Shown: in pieces, positions 22,801 through 32,470 of the stretch
Numbering within the stretch: position 1 is the first letter of the stretch
How the letters are laid out: each line of letters opens with the position of its first letter
Source of the DNA: Tieghemostelium lacteum
Lineage: Eukaryota > Evosea > Eumycetozoa > Dictyosteliales > Raperosteliaceae
Assembly (NCBI GenBank): GCA_001606155.1
Contig: LODT01000022.1
Location: 620,001-684,000 of the forward strand
Reading direction: 5' to 3'
Length of the DNA: 64,000 nt
Notes under the pieces: generated by a model
Told to the model about the DNA's origin: nothing
Database searches by the model: none
The model's input: only the letters and a program-made list of their open reading frames with translations
Translations under genes and position numbers: made by a program

Positions 22801-23182
22801 AGATATGTAAAAAGATTAATGCTGAAAATTGATATATATATAAATAGGGTTGTTGATAAATTTAAATCAAATCATTCTTTTTATAATATGATGTGTCAAA
22901 AGACAATATTATAATTAAAACCCACCACAATAACTTAAATGTGTGTTTTACTTCACATTAATTTTATCTCTTTTTTAACCCCCTAAACCATTGATATGTT
23001 TAAAACTCCTAAAATTTTTAATAGTAAATAACGAACCATCAAAATTGGTTATCATTTATTATAATCAGTGATTTATTTTATTATTATTAACACCCACTGA
23101 TTTCCCCAACTTCACCGATTTCTTTAAACTGAGTTAATTAAAAAAAAAATAAAAAAAAATAACACATTATAAAATAATATAA
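22801..23182. other. Intergenic region upstream of the small membrane protein gene
   Basis: 382 bp of AT-rich DNA between the minus-strand small membrane protein (upstream side) and the 3' end of the Wee1-like gene. It includes a run of CCACCACAATAAC and CCCACTGATTTCCCC-like short C-rich patches. No gene is recognised. Confidence 0.35.
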
Positions 23183-25398
23183 TTAATTCCGGAACCGATT
23201 TGATGGTGTGCTGAGTTGTTTTAGTTTCTTTAAGTTATTTATTTTCTTGTTTAGTTTGTTGGAATAACTATTATTAGTTGTGTGGTTATTTATATAGAGA
23301 TATATTAGTATATTAATAGAAACTAAAACAATAATAACAATATTTTACATACACTTAGTAAATTTCTTGGTGAAAGGGTAACATCTTCTTGAGTTTCTGA
23401 AAAACCTCTTCTACTAACTGCAAATACTTTTTGAGAGGAACCAGTATTTTTTGAATCCGGATCCTCGCCTACACTCTCTATAAAACCTCTTTTTCCAAGT
23501 TTTTTTACATTAGAACTTTGTGGAATGTTGGGGTTGATTTCATTGATTGTATTCAATGCCTGCGGTGGTAACAATGGTGGTTGAACACCGACACCTATAT
23601 ATTCACCTGATGTACTTAGATTATTACTATAGTGAACCAAAGAATTTAATTGATTATTGTGATATTGTTTCTGTTGTGATTTTACAAATGGTGTTGATAA
23701 TGGATGACTATTATTAAAAAGATCATTATTATTATATTTTATACTATTATTTATACTAGGGAATATTAAACTGGGCACAGGTGATTCTCTACCACTGTTC
23801 TCATCGTCTTGTGAAGAACTACTATTTGTACTGATATTATTAAAACTATTCAATAGATTATTACTACTAGTGCTACTACTAATACTCTCTTGTTGTAAAA
23901 AATTATTAAATAAATTATTATTGTTGTTCTTGTTACTATTTTGTTGTTGTTGTTGTTTTTGATTATTAAAATATTTTAAAATAAGATTCAAACTATAATT
24001 TGGATCCTGTAGTCGTTTGTGTTGAATTTGTTGTATATTTGGATTTTTAAATAGGCTACACAGTGTCAGTCTATCAGTGATATTAGGTTTCAGCATATCA
24101 ACAATGACAGAACACAGTGATTGTGAATATTGATTGTTTTCTAGGAATTCAGTTACTCTAGTAGATCTAATTTGTTCCCAAAGTGGACCATTAGATGGCA
24201 TTTCTTTACCAGTTATAATTTCAAAAAATGTTACGCCAACACTAAAGATATCTGATGGTTTACTAATTAATTTCTTATCATTTAGAAATTCTATTGCCAA
24301 ATATCTACTATCACCTTCCATAAAATCAAAAAATATATCATCTTCATCTAAACTTAGATTATTATCATCATCGTCTTCAATATTATTATTATTTCTCTGA
24401 TCACTACTATTACTACTATTATTATTATATTTTTGTTCTATATCCATTTGATCATGATTGTTATTACTACTATGATGAAGACTATGGTGTTCTAATTTTA
24501 CACACATTCCAAAATCACCAATTTTTAATGTACCTTGACTTGAAATTAATAGATTTTCAGGTTTGATATCTAGATGAAGAAGATTAAAACTATGAATATG
24601 TTGAACACCTAAACATGTGTCTAACAAAAATGACCAAATCAACTCTTCTTCTAGGTTTGGTTCAGTCTCTAGGAAATCTTTTAGAGATCCATTTTGGCAC
24701 AATTCAGTTTGAATATAAAGATAACCTGATTGTTCCCATGCCGAATAGTATTGAACTATATTTGGATGTGGTGTTATCATTGTTGAGGTTTTAACCTCTC
24801 TAATTGATCTTTCACGTTCCTGTAATCCTCTATATTGATGTCTAGCCTGTTTGATTGCGTATAATTTCCCATCAATCTTTGATCTAGTTCTGAAAACATC
24901 AGAGAAGCTTCCACTACCTAGTTTATTCAGTATATCAAAGTTCTTATCAAACAGAGTTACTGGCTCTCTTTTGAGCGAAGTTAAACTGTTGGCGCTTAAA
25001 GCTGAGAAATTCAATTCATCTTCAGTTCCCTGCTCATCTATAGTTGCACTACTGGTATTACTATTCTTATTATATTTATTTTTAGATAGAAAACTAGGTT
25101 CATCATCGTCATCGTCATCATCATCTAGTAGCTGCAGAGTTGCAAGTGTAGAGAGATGGTGTATAATCGGTGTATTGGTATATATTCTACTGGCTGGTGT
25201 TGATTTAAAAGGTGGTGATGGACATCTTGGTGTCTGATTAGGATTTCTCTTTTTTTCACTAAACAATTGTACATCAAAAACATATTGTTCAGGTGTAGGT
25301 TTACTATTGCTATATAACGATTTACTACTATCACTGCTACCACCATACCCATTTCGTAGAGGGGTTTTTAGCGGTGTTGATGGTATAATTGGATTCAT
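23183..25398 (-). CDS. wee1: Wee1-like cell-cycle kinase
   Basis: Protein kinase of the Wee1/Myt1 family, which phosphorylates and inhibits Cdk1. A Ser/Thr-Pro-rich N terminus (IPSTPLKTPLRNG, TPRCPSPPF) precedes the kinase domain, which starts near residue 155 with LGSGSFSDVF. The catalytic loop is HLDIKPENLL (~275), DFG is at 295, and EGDSRYLAIEFL, a Wee1 hallmark, starts at 361. About 60 Asn/Asp/His-rich residues separate DFG from EGDSRY. A long Asn/Gln/Ser tail follows. The main exon ends at 23353. A probable 107-bp intron (GTATGT..ACAAG) leads to a last exon 23245-23183 ending KQLSTPSNRFRN; this splice is inferred from an open frame in phase. The start chosen is ATG 25398. An in-frame ATG at 25431 would prepend a poly-Phe run encoded by a T tract. 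Confidence 0.87.
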
Positions 25399-25469
25399 TC
25401 TGTGTTTGCAAAAAAAAAAAAAAAATTTCATTTTGAAGTTTCAGGAAATGTGATTTTTCATAGTATTTA

Positions 25470-26582
25470 TTATTTCTCCTTCTCTTGACTTTTTTGTTGA
25501 TCTTCTTTTTCTTTTTCTTCTGGATGTAGAGTAGGAGCTTTATTTTCAATACTGTGAATAAGGTCTCTTATTTCAGAGTTTTTAGGTTTCATTTTAGCTT
25601 CTACATCCTTTAGACTCTGTAATAGTTTATTACCTTCGTCCTCTGAAAGTGTTTGATAGAGTACTGATGATCTATGTGCAGTTGCAGCACAAAAGTACTC
25701 TTTATCTTGAATCAAATCAGCTATATAGAAAGCCTCTTGAAAAGCTTCCATTGCCAATGCAATAACCTCTGGATCCTTACCAGAAATCAAAGGATTAGCT
25801 AAACTTCCACAATAGATACACAATTTAAATAGACTGGATTTGTTTTGGTGAATGTATTGGTCTTTTTGGAAAAATGGGTTGGAAGGTTGTTTCTTAATCC
25901 ACTGATAATTCTCCCATGCCTCTAAATGTAGTTTCATAAAAGGATCTGTTTTTTCTATATTTGTTGGATCTGATTCTGGTGAGATGACTTTACCTTCACT
26001 GTCAGTTTGTGGTTGAGGTCTAGGTAATTGGTATATTCTATCTCTATCCTGATAGATAAAGTTTAGTTTCTTCAATATTGCATTCAATAGCATTACTGAC
26101 ATTGGTAAACTACGTTGTTCAGCACCTATTGAAGAGGTTAGATTATTGTGTACTATTTTCTCTAGAATTTCAATTTCCTTGTCCATTTGATTGGTTTTAT
26201 TGTAGATATTAGTGAGAGTCTCTAGAACTCTCAAATAAAGTGCCTTGTCATTGAATGATATAGCCAATTTCTTTGATTCCAATAGTTTCTGTTCAATTGG
26301 TTCTGAAAGCTCTTTTAAAATCTCTATATGCTCATTTGTTGAATTTTGATTCTTTATAACCAATTCATACCACTCTGCAAATGATAATAACTCCAATGCA
26401 TTAGCTCTACCATGTTCAATCTTTAGATCTTTACTCAGCTGTATACATTCTTCAGATTTAGTTTTAAGTTCTTGTATCACTTTTGTATCTAAACTCTTTT
26501 TAGTTTTAAATTCAACTTTTAAATTTAAGCATTCATTTAATAACTGTTGTAATTTTACTTTACTATTACTATTATTACTCAT
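25470..26582 (-). CDS. Helical, TPR-like protein of unknown function
   Basis: A 370-residue intronless protein starting at ATG 26582 (MSNNSNSKVKLQ); a TTG codon just upstream is not the start. The sequence is almost wholly alpha-helical. Blocks such as KALYLRVLETLTNIYNKTNQ (~115-135) and MEAFQEAFYIADLIQDKEYF (~280-300) have TPR-like spacing of small and aromatic residues. The end is a charged Glu/Lys tail. No catalytic motif or membrane segment is seen. The stop lies only 71 bp before the Wee1-like ATG on the same strand. I cannot assign a family; a scaffold built from TPR-like repeats is the best guess. Confidence 0.65.
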   Translation of the reverse strand: MSNNSNSKVKLQQLLNECLNLKVEFKTKKSLDTKVIQELKTKSEECIQLSKDLKIEHGRANALELLSFAEWYELVIKNQNSTNEHIEILKELSEPIEQKLLESKKLAISFNDKALYLRVLETLTNIYNKTNQMDKEIEILEKIVHNNLTSSIGAEQRSLPMSVMLLNAILKKLNFIYQDRDRIYQLPRPQPQTDSEGKVISPESDPTNIEKTDPFMKLHLEAWENYQWIKKQPSNPFFQKDQYIHQNKSSLFKLCIYCGSLANPLISGKDPEVIALAMEAFQEAFYIADLIQDKEYFCAATAHRSSVLYQTLSEDEGNKLLQSLKDVEAKMKPKNSEIRDLIHSIENKAPTLHPEEKEKEDQQKSQEKEK

Positions 26583-27100
26583 TTTCAATATTTTTTGAAA
26601 ATTGAATTCAATTTATTTGAAAATGAAAAACCCAAACCTCAACAGATCACTTCATAATTTTAATTTTAAAAATTAGATTTCTTAGCCTTTCTAAAAAAGA
26701 TATGCAGCACATCTTTTTTAACAAATCATTCTCACACACATGGAATCACGTAAATTTCCAATATTTTAGATTTAATAAATAAATCAAATTTTCTATATCT
26801 AAAATACAATCTAGTAAATTATAACTAAAAAAGATTTAAATAGAAGATTATAGAATTCTATAATTATCATAAATTTCGTACCCAGTAGTAAGTGATTATC
26901 AAAAAATTAAATAATAGAGGTGTGTGTGGTGTGTTATATTTGTAAGTGATAGTATTTTTTAAATTTTTTAATAATACCAAATTACTGTATTTGTTTCCCT
27001 AAATCTGTGTATAAATCAATCATTTAATTAGAATAATAATAATTATAATAATATAAATAATCACATGAAATAATAAATAGAATTCTAGATAAAAAAAAAA
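26583..27100. promoter_or_regulatory. Divergent intergenic region with a GT-rich element
   Basis: 518 bp between divergent genes. A GT-rich run at 26918-26936 (AGGTGTGTGTGGTGTGTTA) lies about 165 bp upstream of the class C receptor ATG. It resembles the G-box type elements bound by the dictyostelid factor GBF at cAMP-induced genes. The rest is AT-rich, with a poly-A tract immediately before the ATG. Confidence 0.4.
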
Positions 27101-30100
27101 ATGAAAATATTATTAATAATCATATTAATATGTAGTCTATTTATTACAACTGAATTACAGAATCCCAATGACAGTAGGATTGGTAGTATCATTTTGAAAT
27201 GGTATATATCAGGTAGATCAGGAGTTGATGTGTTGGGGTGTGGAAAAACACCTCAAACCGCTTGCAAAACATTTAATTTCACCATGACCTACCTGTTCTT
27301 AGACTACAGAGTACAATATGAAAACTATGGTAACATTACCAATTTTATATTTAACCCTAATCTTCAGAGAATTGAAGAGAGAGTGTACATTGAAAATGCA
27401 GTCTACAGAGAATCCTTTAATATCAATTTAATCAATGTCACTATGACCTTTATAGGCCAATCTAAGAGAGGCACTATCATAGACTTGACGGGCACGGGAA
27501 GGTTTCTCGAAGGCTATGTAACAAAACTTCGGATTTCCAATTGCACGTTTATTAATGGTTACCAATGGAACCTCTCATCGCTGGTAGATGGAGGTGTTTT
27601 ATTCCTCTTTTACAGTAATGTCACTATCTTCAATTGTAGATTCTATAATAATTCAGTTAGTTCGCAAGGTGGTGTTATAAGTTCATTCAATTCGGAAATG
27701 TATATATACAACTCACAATTCATTGAAAATACATCGCAAATGGGTGGTGCAATGTCATTGACAATCTCAAGAGTCACTATAGTCAACTGTAAATTTGTCA
27801 GTAACTATGTGAGTTTTGAAGGAAAAGGTGGAGCAATACAGATATTTCTTTCGAGGGTTTATATATTCGATTCAAAATTCCTATATAACATGGCACCGTA
27901 TAGTGGTGCTATAGATTTCATTGGTGGATATCTTTTGGTAAATTGTTCCATGTTCTATGAAAATCTCAGTAATACTGGTGGTGCGTTTGGTGCCTATTTC
28001 ATCTCACAATCTAAATTCTATTCATGTCTATTTCTCAAGAATAGGGCAATGAATACTGGTGGTTTTGCATTTCTGAGTTCACAGTCACTATCTATATTCG
28101 AGCAGTGTATATTCCAAGGAAACACAGCACCCAATTCAGGACTTGTTGAAACTCATTCTACTGCACCTATTATATTTCAGAGTTGTTTGATTGAAGGTGA
28201 CGTAGATACTGCAGTACAGATATCACTATACGATAACTATTGCCATTTGACTATACACAATAGTGAGATTACAAATATTCGAGGTGTATTTATCTACGTT
28301 GATGCCAATAGTGTTGTAATATTGGAAGAATCTTCATTTAGTAATATGCAATTTCGTACTATTGATGTGGGTAACAAAGCAGAGATTATCCTACTATCTT
28401 GTGTATTTGCGAATATTGCTACTAATGATTTCATCTTTTATCTATCCAATGGAAAACTATTGGCTTTTGACTTGGATTTCTATAACTTAACTGCACTGGG
28501 GTTTTTTAGGACTACAAATGAGGGTTTCATTGTATATGTCGATGGTACAATGGATAACAATACAGTATCCAATAGCTTATTCTCTGCAGAGTCTCGGTAC
28601 AGCATCTACATTCAAAATAGTAATTTTTACAATAACCATGGTACATCTAAAGGCTGTATAATGGAGACTGATGATAGTGGTTATGAAGAAGTTGTAAATA
28701 GTATATTTATTAATAATACATCACATTATGGTACTATAGTCTACTATAACACCCCCAATAACGGACCCAGTCAACCTGTGGAATCTAATTTCCAGAATAA
28801 TACATTTATCAACAACCATGCAGATTTTGCAGGAGCATTAGCATACTTCAGTTTGAATATCTCTCAACCTAATATCACATGCACCAATTGTACTTATATC
28901 AACAACACTGCAACTTTTGGTGAGATTCTAAATAGTGCCTATTACCAATTCAACGTCTCAATGAAAAAACAAATATACCCCTACGAACAGTTAACTATAA
29001 CTGTATTTGCTTCGGATTACTTTGGTAACCTTATTCGAGGGTCTAGTGACTTGGGTTTCTTTATTATCCCATGTCCAGATGCTATAGTGCAAGGTACTTT
29101 CTTCTCGGTATTAGAGGTTAATGGAAGCTCCGTATTCACTGATATAAGGCTTTCCACGAAACCAGGTACGACATGCAGTCTAACGTTTATATCCGTTCCT
29201 ATTCCATCCATTAATGGACCAGTTACAGTAACTGTAGAAATGGTAGAATGTGGTGACAATAAAGAATTGGTGGTCCTTCAATCTGTTACGTACTGTCTTA
29301 AAAAAGTTGAACCTTCAACTATTGTAAAAGTTGTAATTGGTATCATTGCAATTTTAGTAGCCCTGGCTGTTATAGCCTCAGGGTGCCTTACTATAAAATA
29401 CAGAAAAAGAAGAGTTATTCGATATAGTAACCCACTGTTTTTGATGATCATTCTAGCAGGATGTCTTATAAGTCTTTCTGTTATACCTACATCGTTTAAC
29501 CATACCAATGCTTCTTGTAAAGCCTCTATACCTCTCCTCTTCATGTCGTTGTCACTTATCTCATGTGCCACTTTTGTAAAACAGTTCCGTATATGGAGAT
29601 TGGTTAAAGATATTCAGTTACTTCGTGAAACTAATGTTGAAAATCCATACCTTTTGAAATTCATTGCATTGCTATTAGTAATACCAGCACTAGTATCTAT
29701 TCTATCTGTAGTTGTTGTTAACCAACATGCATCAACTCAATACGATCTCACCAAACTGACCCTTACAGAGTACTGTGATTTCAATACTTATATTGTATTT
29801 AGTATTATTTTCCTAGTATATCAAGTTGGTATATTGGCATTTGGGTGTCTTTTGGTATTGGTTTGTAGAAAATTCCGATCAGTTCCAGGTACATTTAATG
29901 AGGCAACTTATATTGGTATTCTACTGTACAATTACACATTGATTATTATTATCACCATCCCTCTATCCTATATATTCCACAAGAATCCCTTAGCCAATTT
30001 CCTAATTCTGTCCATTTCCATTCTTTGTTATGTCATCAGTACATTGGTACTATTGTTTCTTCCAAAGTTTATTTTCCTCGTTAGAAAGAAAAAGGTCATC

Positions 30101-30655
30101 TCCTCTTTAGAAAAACTAATAAGAGAACAGGAAACTATAGTACAGAGAAACAAAGATATTCTACAATTCTATGACACCTACCTTGTAAACAATGAAAGAC
30201 CAAATATTGAGTCTAATAGTAATAATCTGGCTACTGGTGGTAGATCAACCAAGAGCTCAGTAAGAAATCGTAAGAAATCCCTCACCAACACCAACACTAA
30301 TAATGGTAATATTAATAATAGATCACAATCATTACCAATCTCACCACCAAATGGAAATTTAACACCTCAATCAGAACAATCAGAAAATAACAAAACCAGT
30401 AAAAAAAGATCAAAATCATTGAAATCTTCACCAAAGACTTCGACGTTAACACAAAGAACCAAATCACTACCTACATCACCTCTATCCACAGTTTCACCAA
30501 AAAAGAATAAAACTCAATTCTCAAAGATTGATAGTGAAGATGTTGATATGTCCATACCCATCAACAATAATACAGAACCACAAAATAATATTCAAGAAAA
30601 TGAAGACGACGATGATAGCCCAGACTTTAATTCACATTTACATGTTAAAAAATAA
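27101..30655 (+). CDS. Class C GPCR with a parallel beta-helix ectodomain (Grl-type)
   Basis: A 1184-residue intronless membrane receptor. A signal peptide spans residues 1-19. Residues ~60-620 carry repeats of the pectin-lyase/Pmp kind, with FxxNxxxxGGA motifs (NNSVSSQGG, ENTSQMGGAM, ENLSNTGGAFG, KNRAMNTGGF), i.e. a right-handed beta helix with many N-glycosylation sites. A short domain with paired cysteines (~690-735, ending SVTYCLKK) precedes seven transmembrane helices at ~740-1000. This part is class C: CKASIPLLF at TM3, TFVKQFRIWRL after it, YCDF in the second extracellular loop, and the hallmark FNEA at 932-935 in VPGTFNEATYIG (mGluR VPETFNEAK), then LPKF after TM7. The ~180-residue tail is Ser/Asn/Lys-rich. 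Dictyostelid Grl proteins are GABA-B/mGluR-like receptors. The ligand here is unknown. Confidence 0.88.
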   Translation: MKILLIIILICSLFITTELQNPNDSRIGSIILKWYISGRSGVDVLGCGKTPQTACKTFNFTMTYLFLDYRVQYENYGNITNFIFNPNLQRIEERVYIENAVYRESFNINLINVTMTFIGQSKRGTIIDLTGTGRFLEGYVTKLRISNCTFINGYQWNLSSLVDGGVLFLFYSNVTIFNCRFYNNSVSSQGGVISSFNSEMYIYNSQFIENTSQMGGAMSLTISRVTIVNCKFVSNYVSFEGKGGAIQIFLSRVYIFDSKFLYNMAPYSGAIDFIGGYLLVNCSMFYENLSNTGGAFGAYFISQSKFYSCLFLKNRAMNTGGFAFLSSQSLSIFEQCIFQGNTAPNSGLVETHSTAPIIFQSCLIEGDVDTAVQISLYDNYCHLTIHNSEITNIRGVFIYVDANSVVILEESSFSNMQFRTIDVGNKAEIILLSCVFANIATNDFIFYLSNGKLLAFDLDFYNLTALGFFRTTNEGFIVYVDGTMDNNTVSNSLFSAESRYSIYIQNSNFYNNHGTSKGCIMETDDSGYEEVVNSIFINNTSHYGTIVYYNTPNNGPSQPVESNFQNNTFINNHADFAGALAYFSLNISQPNITCTNCTYINNTATFGEILNSAYYQFNVSMKKQIYPYEQLTITVFASDYFGNLIRGSSDLGFFIIPCPDAIVQGTFFSVLEVNGSSVFTDIRLSTKPGTTCSLTFISVPIPSINGPVTVTVEMVECGDNKELVVLQSVTYCLKKVEPSTIVKVVIGIIAILVALAVIASGCLTIKYRKRRVIRYSNPLFLMIILAGCLISLSVIPTSFNHTNASCKASIPLLFMSLSLISCATFVKQFRIWRLVKDIQLLRETNVENPYLLKFIALLLVIPALVSILSVVVVNQHASTQYDLTKLTLTEYCDFNTYIVFSIIFLVYQVGILAFGCLLVLVCRKFRSVPGTFNEATYIGILLYNYTLIIIITIPLSYIFHKNPLANFLILSISILCYVISTLVLLFLPKFIFLVRKKKVISSLEKLIREQETIVQRNKDILQFYDTYLVNNERPNIESNSNNLATGGRSTKSSVRNRKKSLTNTNTNNGNINNRSQSLPISPPNGNLTPQSEQSENNKTSKKRSKSLKSSPKTSTLTQRTKSLPTSPLSTVSPKKNKTQFSKIDSEDVDMSIPINNNTEPQNNIQENEDDDDSPDFNSHLHVKK

Positions 30656-30907
30656 ACCGATATGTTATGCAAACCTACGTAGACCAGATTAAAATTATTA
30701 ATCTATGAATATTAATTAAATTAAAAAAAAAATATCTGAATTCCCGACGGAGGAATTTAATGTTGAAAATGAAACACCTGAAGAACTTTTTGAATTTTGT
30801 TTTTTTTATATTTTATAATTTGTCGTTCTAAAGCTTTGGCACACGATTTTTATTTTTTTTTTTTTTTTTTTTTTTTCTTTATTGTTGTTAGTTGATAATA
30901 TTATACA

Positions 30908-32359
30908 ATGTCTTCCCAAACTTTCCTTTTCACCTCTGAATCTGTAACTGATGGTTAGTTTTAAAATTTTTTTATAAATAATTGGTATACAAGTTCAATA
31001 ATTGACATTTAAACCCAAATTATTTTATTTCTTAATAACAGGTCACCCAGATAAATTATGCGATCAAGTATCTGATGCCGTTTTAGATGCTTGTTTGGCT
31101 CAAGATCCACACTCAAAAGTTGCTTGTGGTACGTAATTAATGAAATTCTATAGTGTGTTAGTGTAGTTGCTGAAATTATTCGGTGTTTTATTCAAATAAT
31201 TTTTGAATAATTGTTCGTCTTCTCATATTTGTTGATTTCTTTTTTTTGATTTTTTTTTAGTGAAAAAAAAAAAGATATTTGATACAGAAATTCTAATCAA
31301 ATGACCTTTTATAAAACCTTTTTTTAAATTACAGAAACTTGTACCAAAACTGGTTTAGTTATGGTCTTTGGTGAAATTACTACTAAAGCTGTAGTTGATT
31401 ACCAAAAAATTGTTAGAGACACAGTCAAAAAGATTGGTTTTGATGATTCATCCAAAGGTTTTGACTACAAAACATGTAATGTCTTGGTAGGTATTGAACA
31501 ACAATCACCAGATATTGCCCAAGGTGTTCACATTGACAAGAAAGTTGAAGACATTGGTGCTGGTGATCAAGGTCACATGTTTGGTTACGCCACCAACGAA
31601 ACCCCAGAATTGATGCCATTGACTCACTATTTGGCCTCTGAATTGGTTAACAAAATCATTGAATGCAGAAACAATGGTTCCTTGCCATGGGCTCGTCCAG
31701 ATGCTAAAACTCAAGTCACTGTTGAATACAAAAAGGAAGGTGGTCGTTTAACTCCACTCCGTGTCCACACTATCGTCATTTCAACTCAACATGATGAAGA
31801 TGTCACCAACGAAGTCATCAGAAACGAATTAAAAGAAAAAGTCATTAAAGCAGTTGTCCCATCTAAATATCTCGATGATAACACCATTTATCATTTGAAT
31901 CCATCAGGTCGTTTCGTCATTGGTGGTCCAATGGGTGACTCTGGTCTCACTGGTAGAAAGATTATTATTGACAGTTATGGTGGTTTTGGTGCTCACGGTG
32001 GTGGTGCTTTCTCTGGTAAAGACCCAACTAAAGTCGATAGATCTGGTGCCTACGCTGCTCGTTGGATTGCTAAATCCCTCGTTGCTGCTGGTCTTGCCGA
32101 AAGATGTTTAGTCCAAGTTTCATATGCCATTGGTGTTGCTAAACCATTATCTGTTTTTGTCGATACCTACGGAACTGGTAACAAATCCGATGAAGAAATC
32201 CTCAAGATTGTTGAAAATAACTTTGACTTGAGACCAGGTTGTTTAATCCGTGATTTGGACTTGCTCAGACCAATCTATCAATTAACTGCTGTTGGTGGTC
32301 ACTTTGGAAGAAACTTACCAGAATTCACCTGGGAACATCCAAAGACTTTGAAACTTTAA
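30908..32359 (+). CDS. metK: S-adenosylmethionine synthetase
   Basis: Three exons (30908-30953, 31042-31128, 31335-32359) give 385 residues; introns are 88 and 206 bp. The joined start reads [20 protein letters not shown] and continues [20 protein letters not shown], exactly the family's order. [15 protein letters not shown] and [20 protein letters not shown] are the signature motifs that bind ATP, metal ions and the polyphosphate. It makes S-adenosylmethionine from methionine and ATP in the cytosol, supplying all methyltransferases, including the O-methyltransferase and RsmE-type enzyme in this window. Codon use is strongly biased, as expected for a highly expressed gene. A long T tract precedes the ATG. 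Confidence 0.96.
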
Positions 32360-32470
32360 ATAACTTCAAAATAATAAAAGTCTAATTATAAATTTAACCT
32401 AAACCAAAACTAATTAGTTTGTCTTTCTATATTTAATTGTTTTTACATAAATTAATTGAAACGTTTGAGT

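Noticed and set aside
24134-25237. Plus-strand open frames opposite the Wee1-like gene
   Set aside because: They are antisense shadows with poly-Ser from Asp/Asn codons and no recognisable domain.
30869-30907. Poly-T tract before the SAM synthetase start as a terminator
   Set aside because: T tracts precede many start codons in this genome; no transcript ends there on the plus strand.
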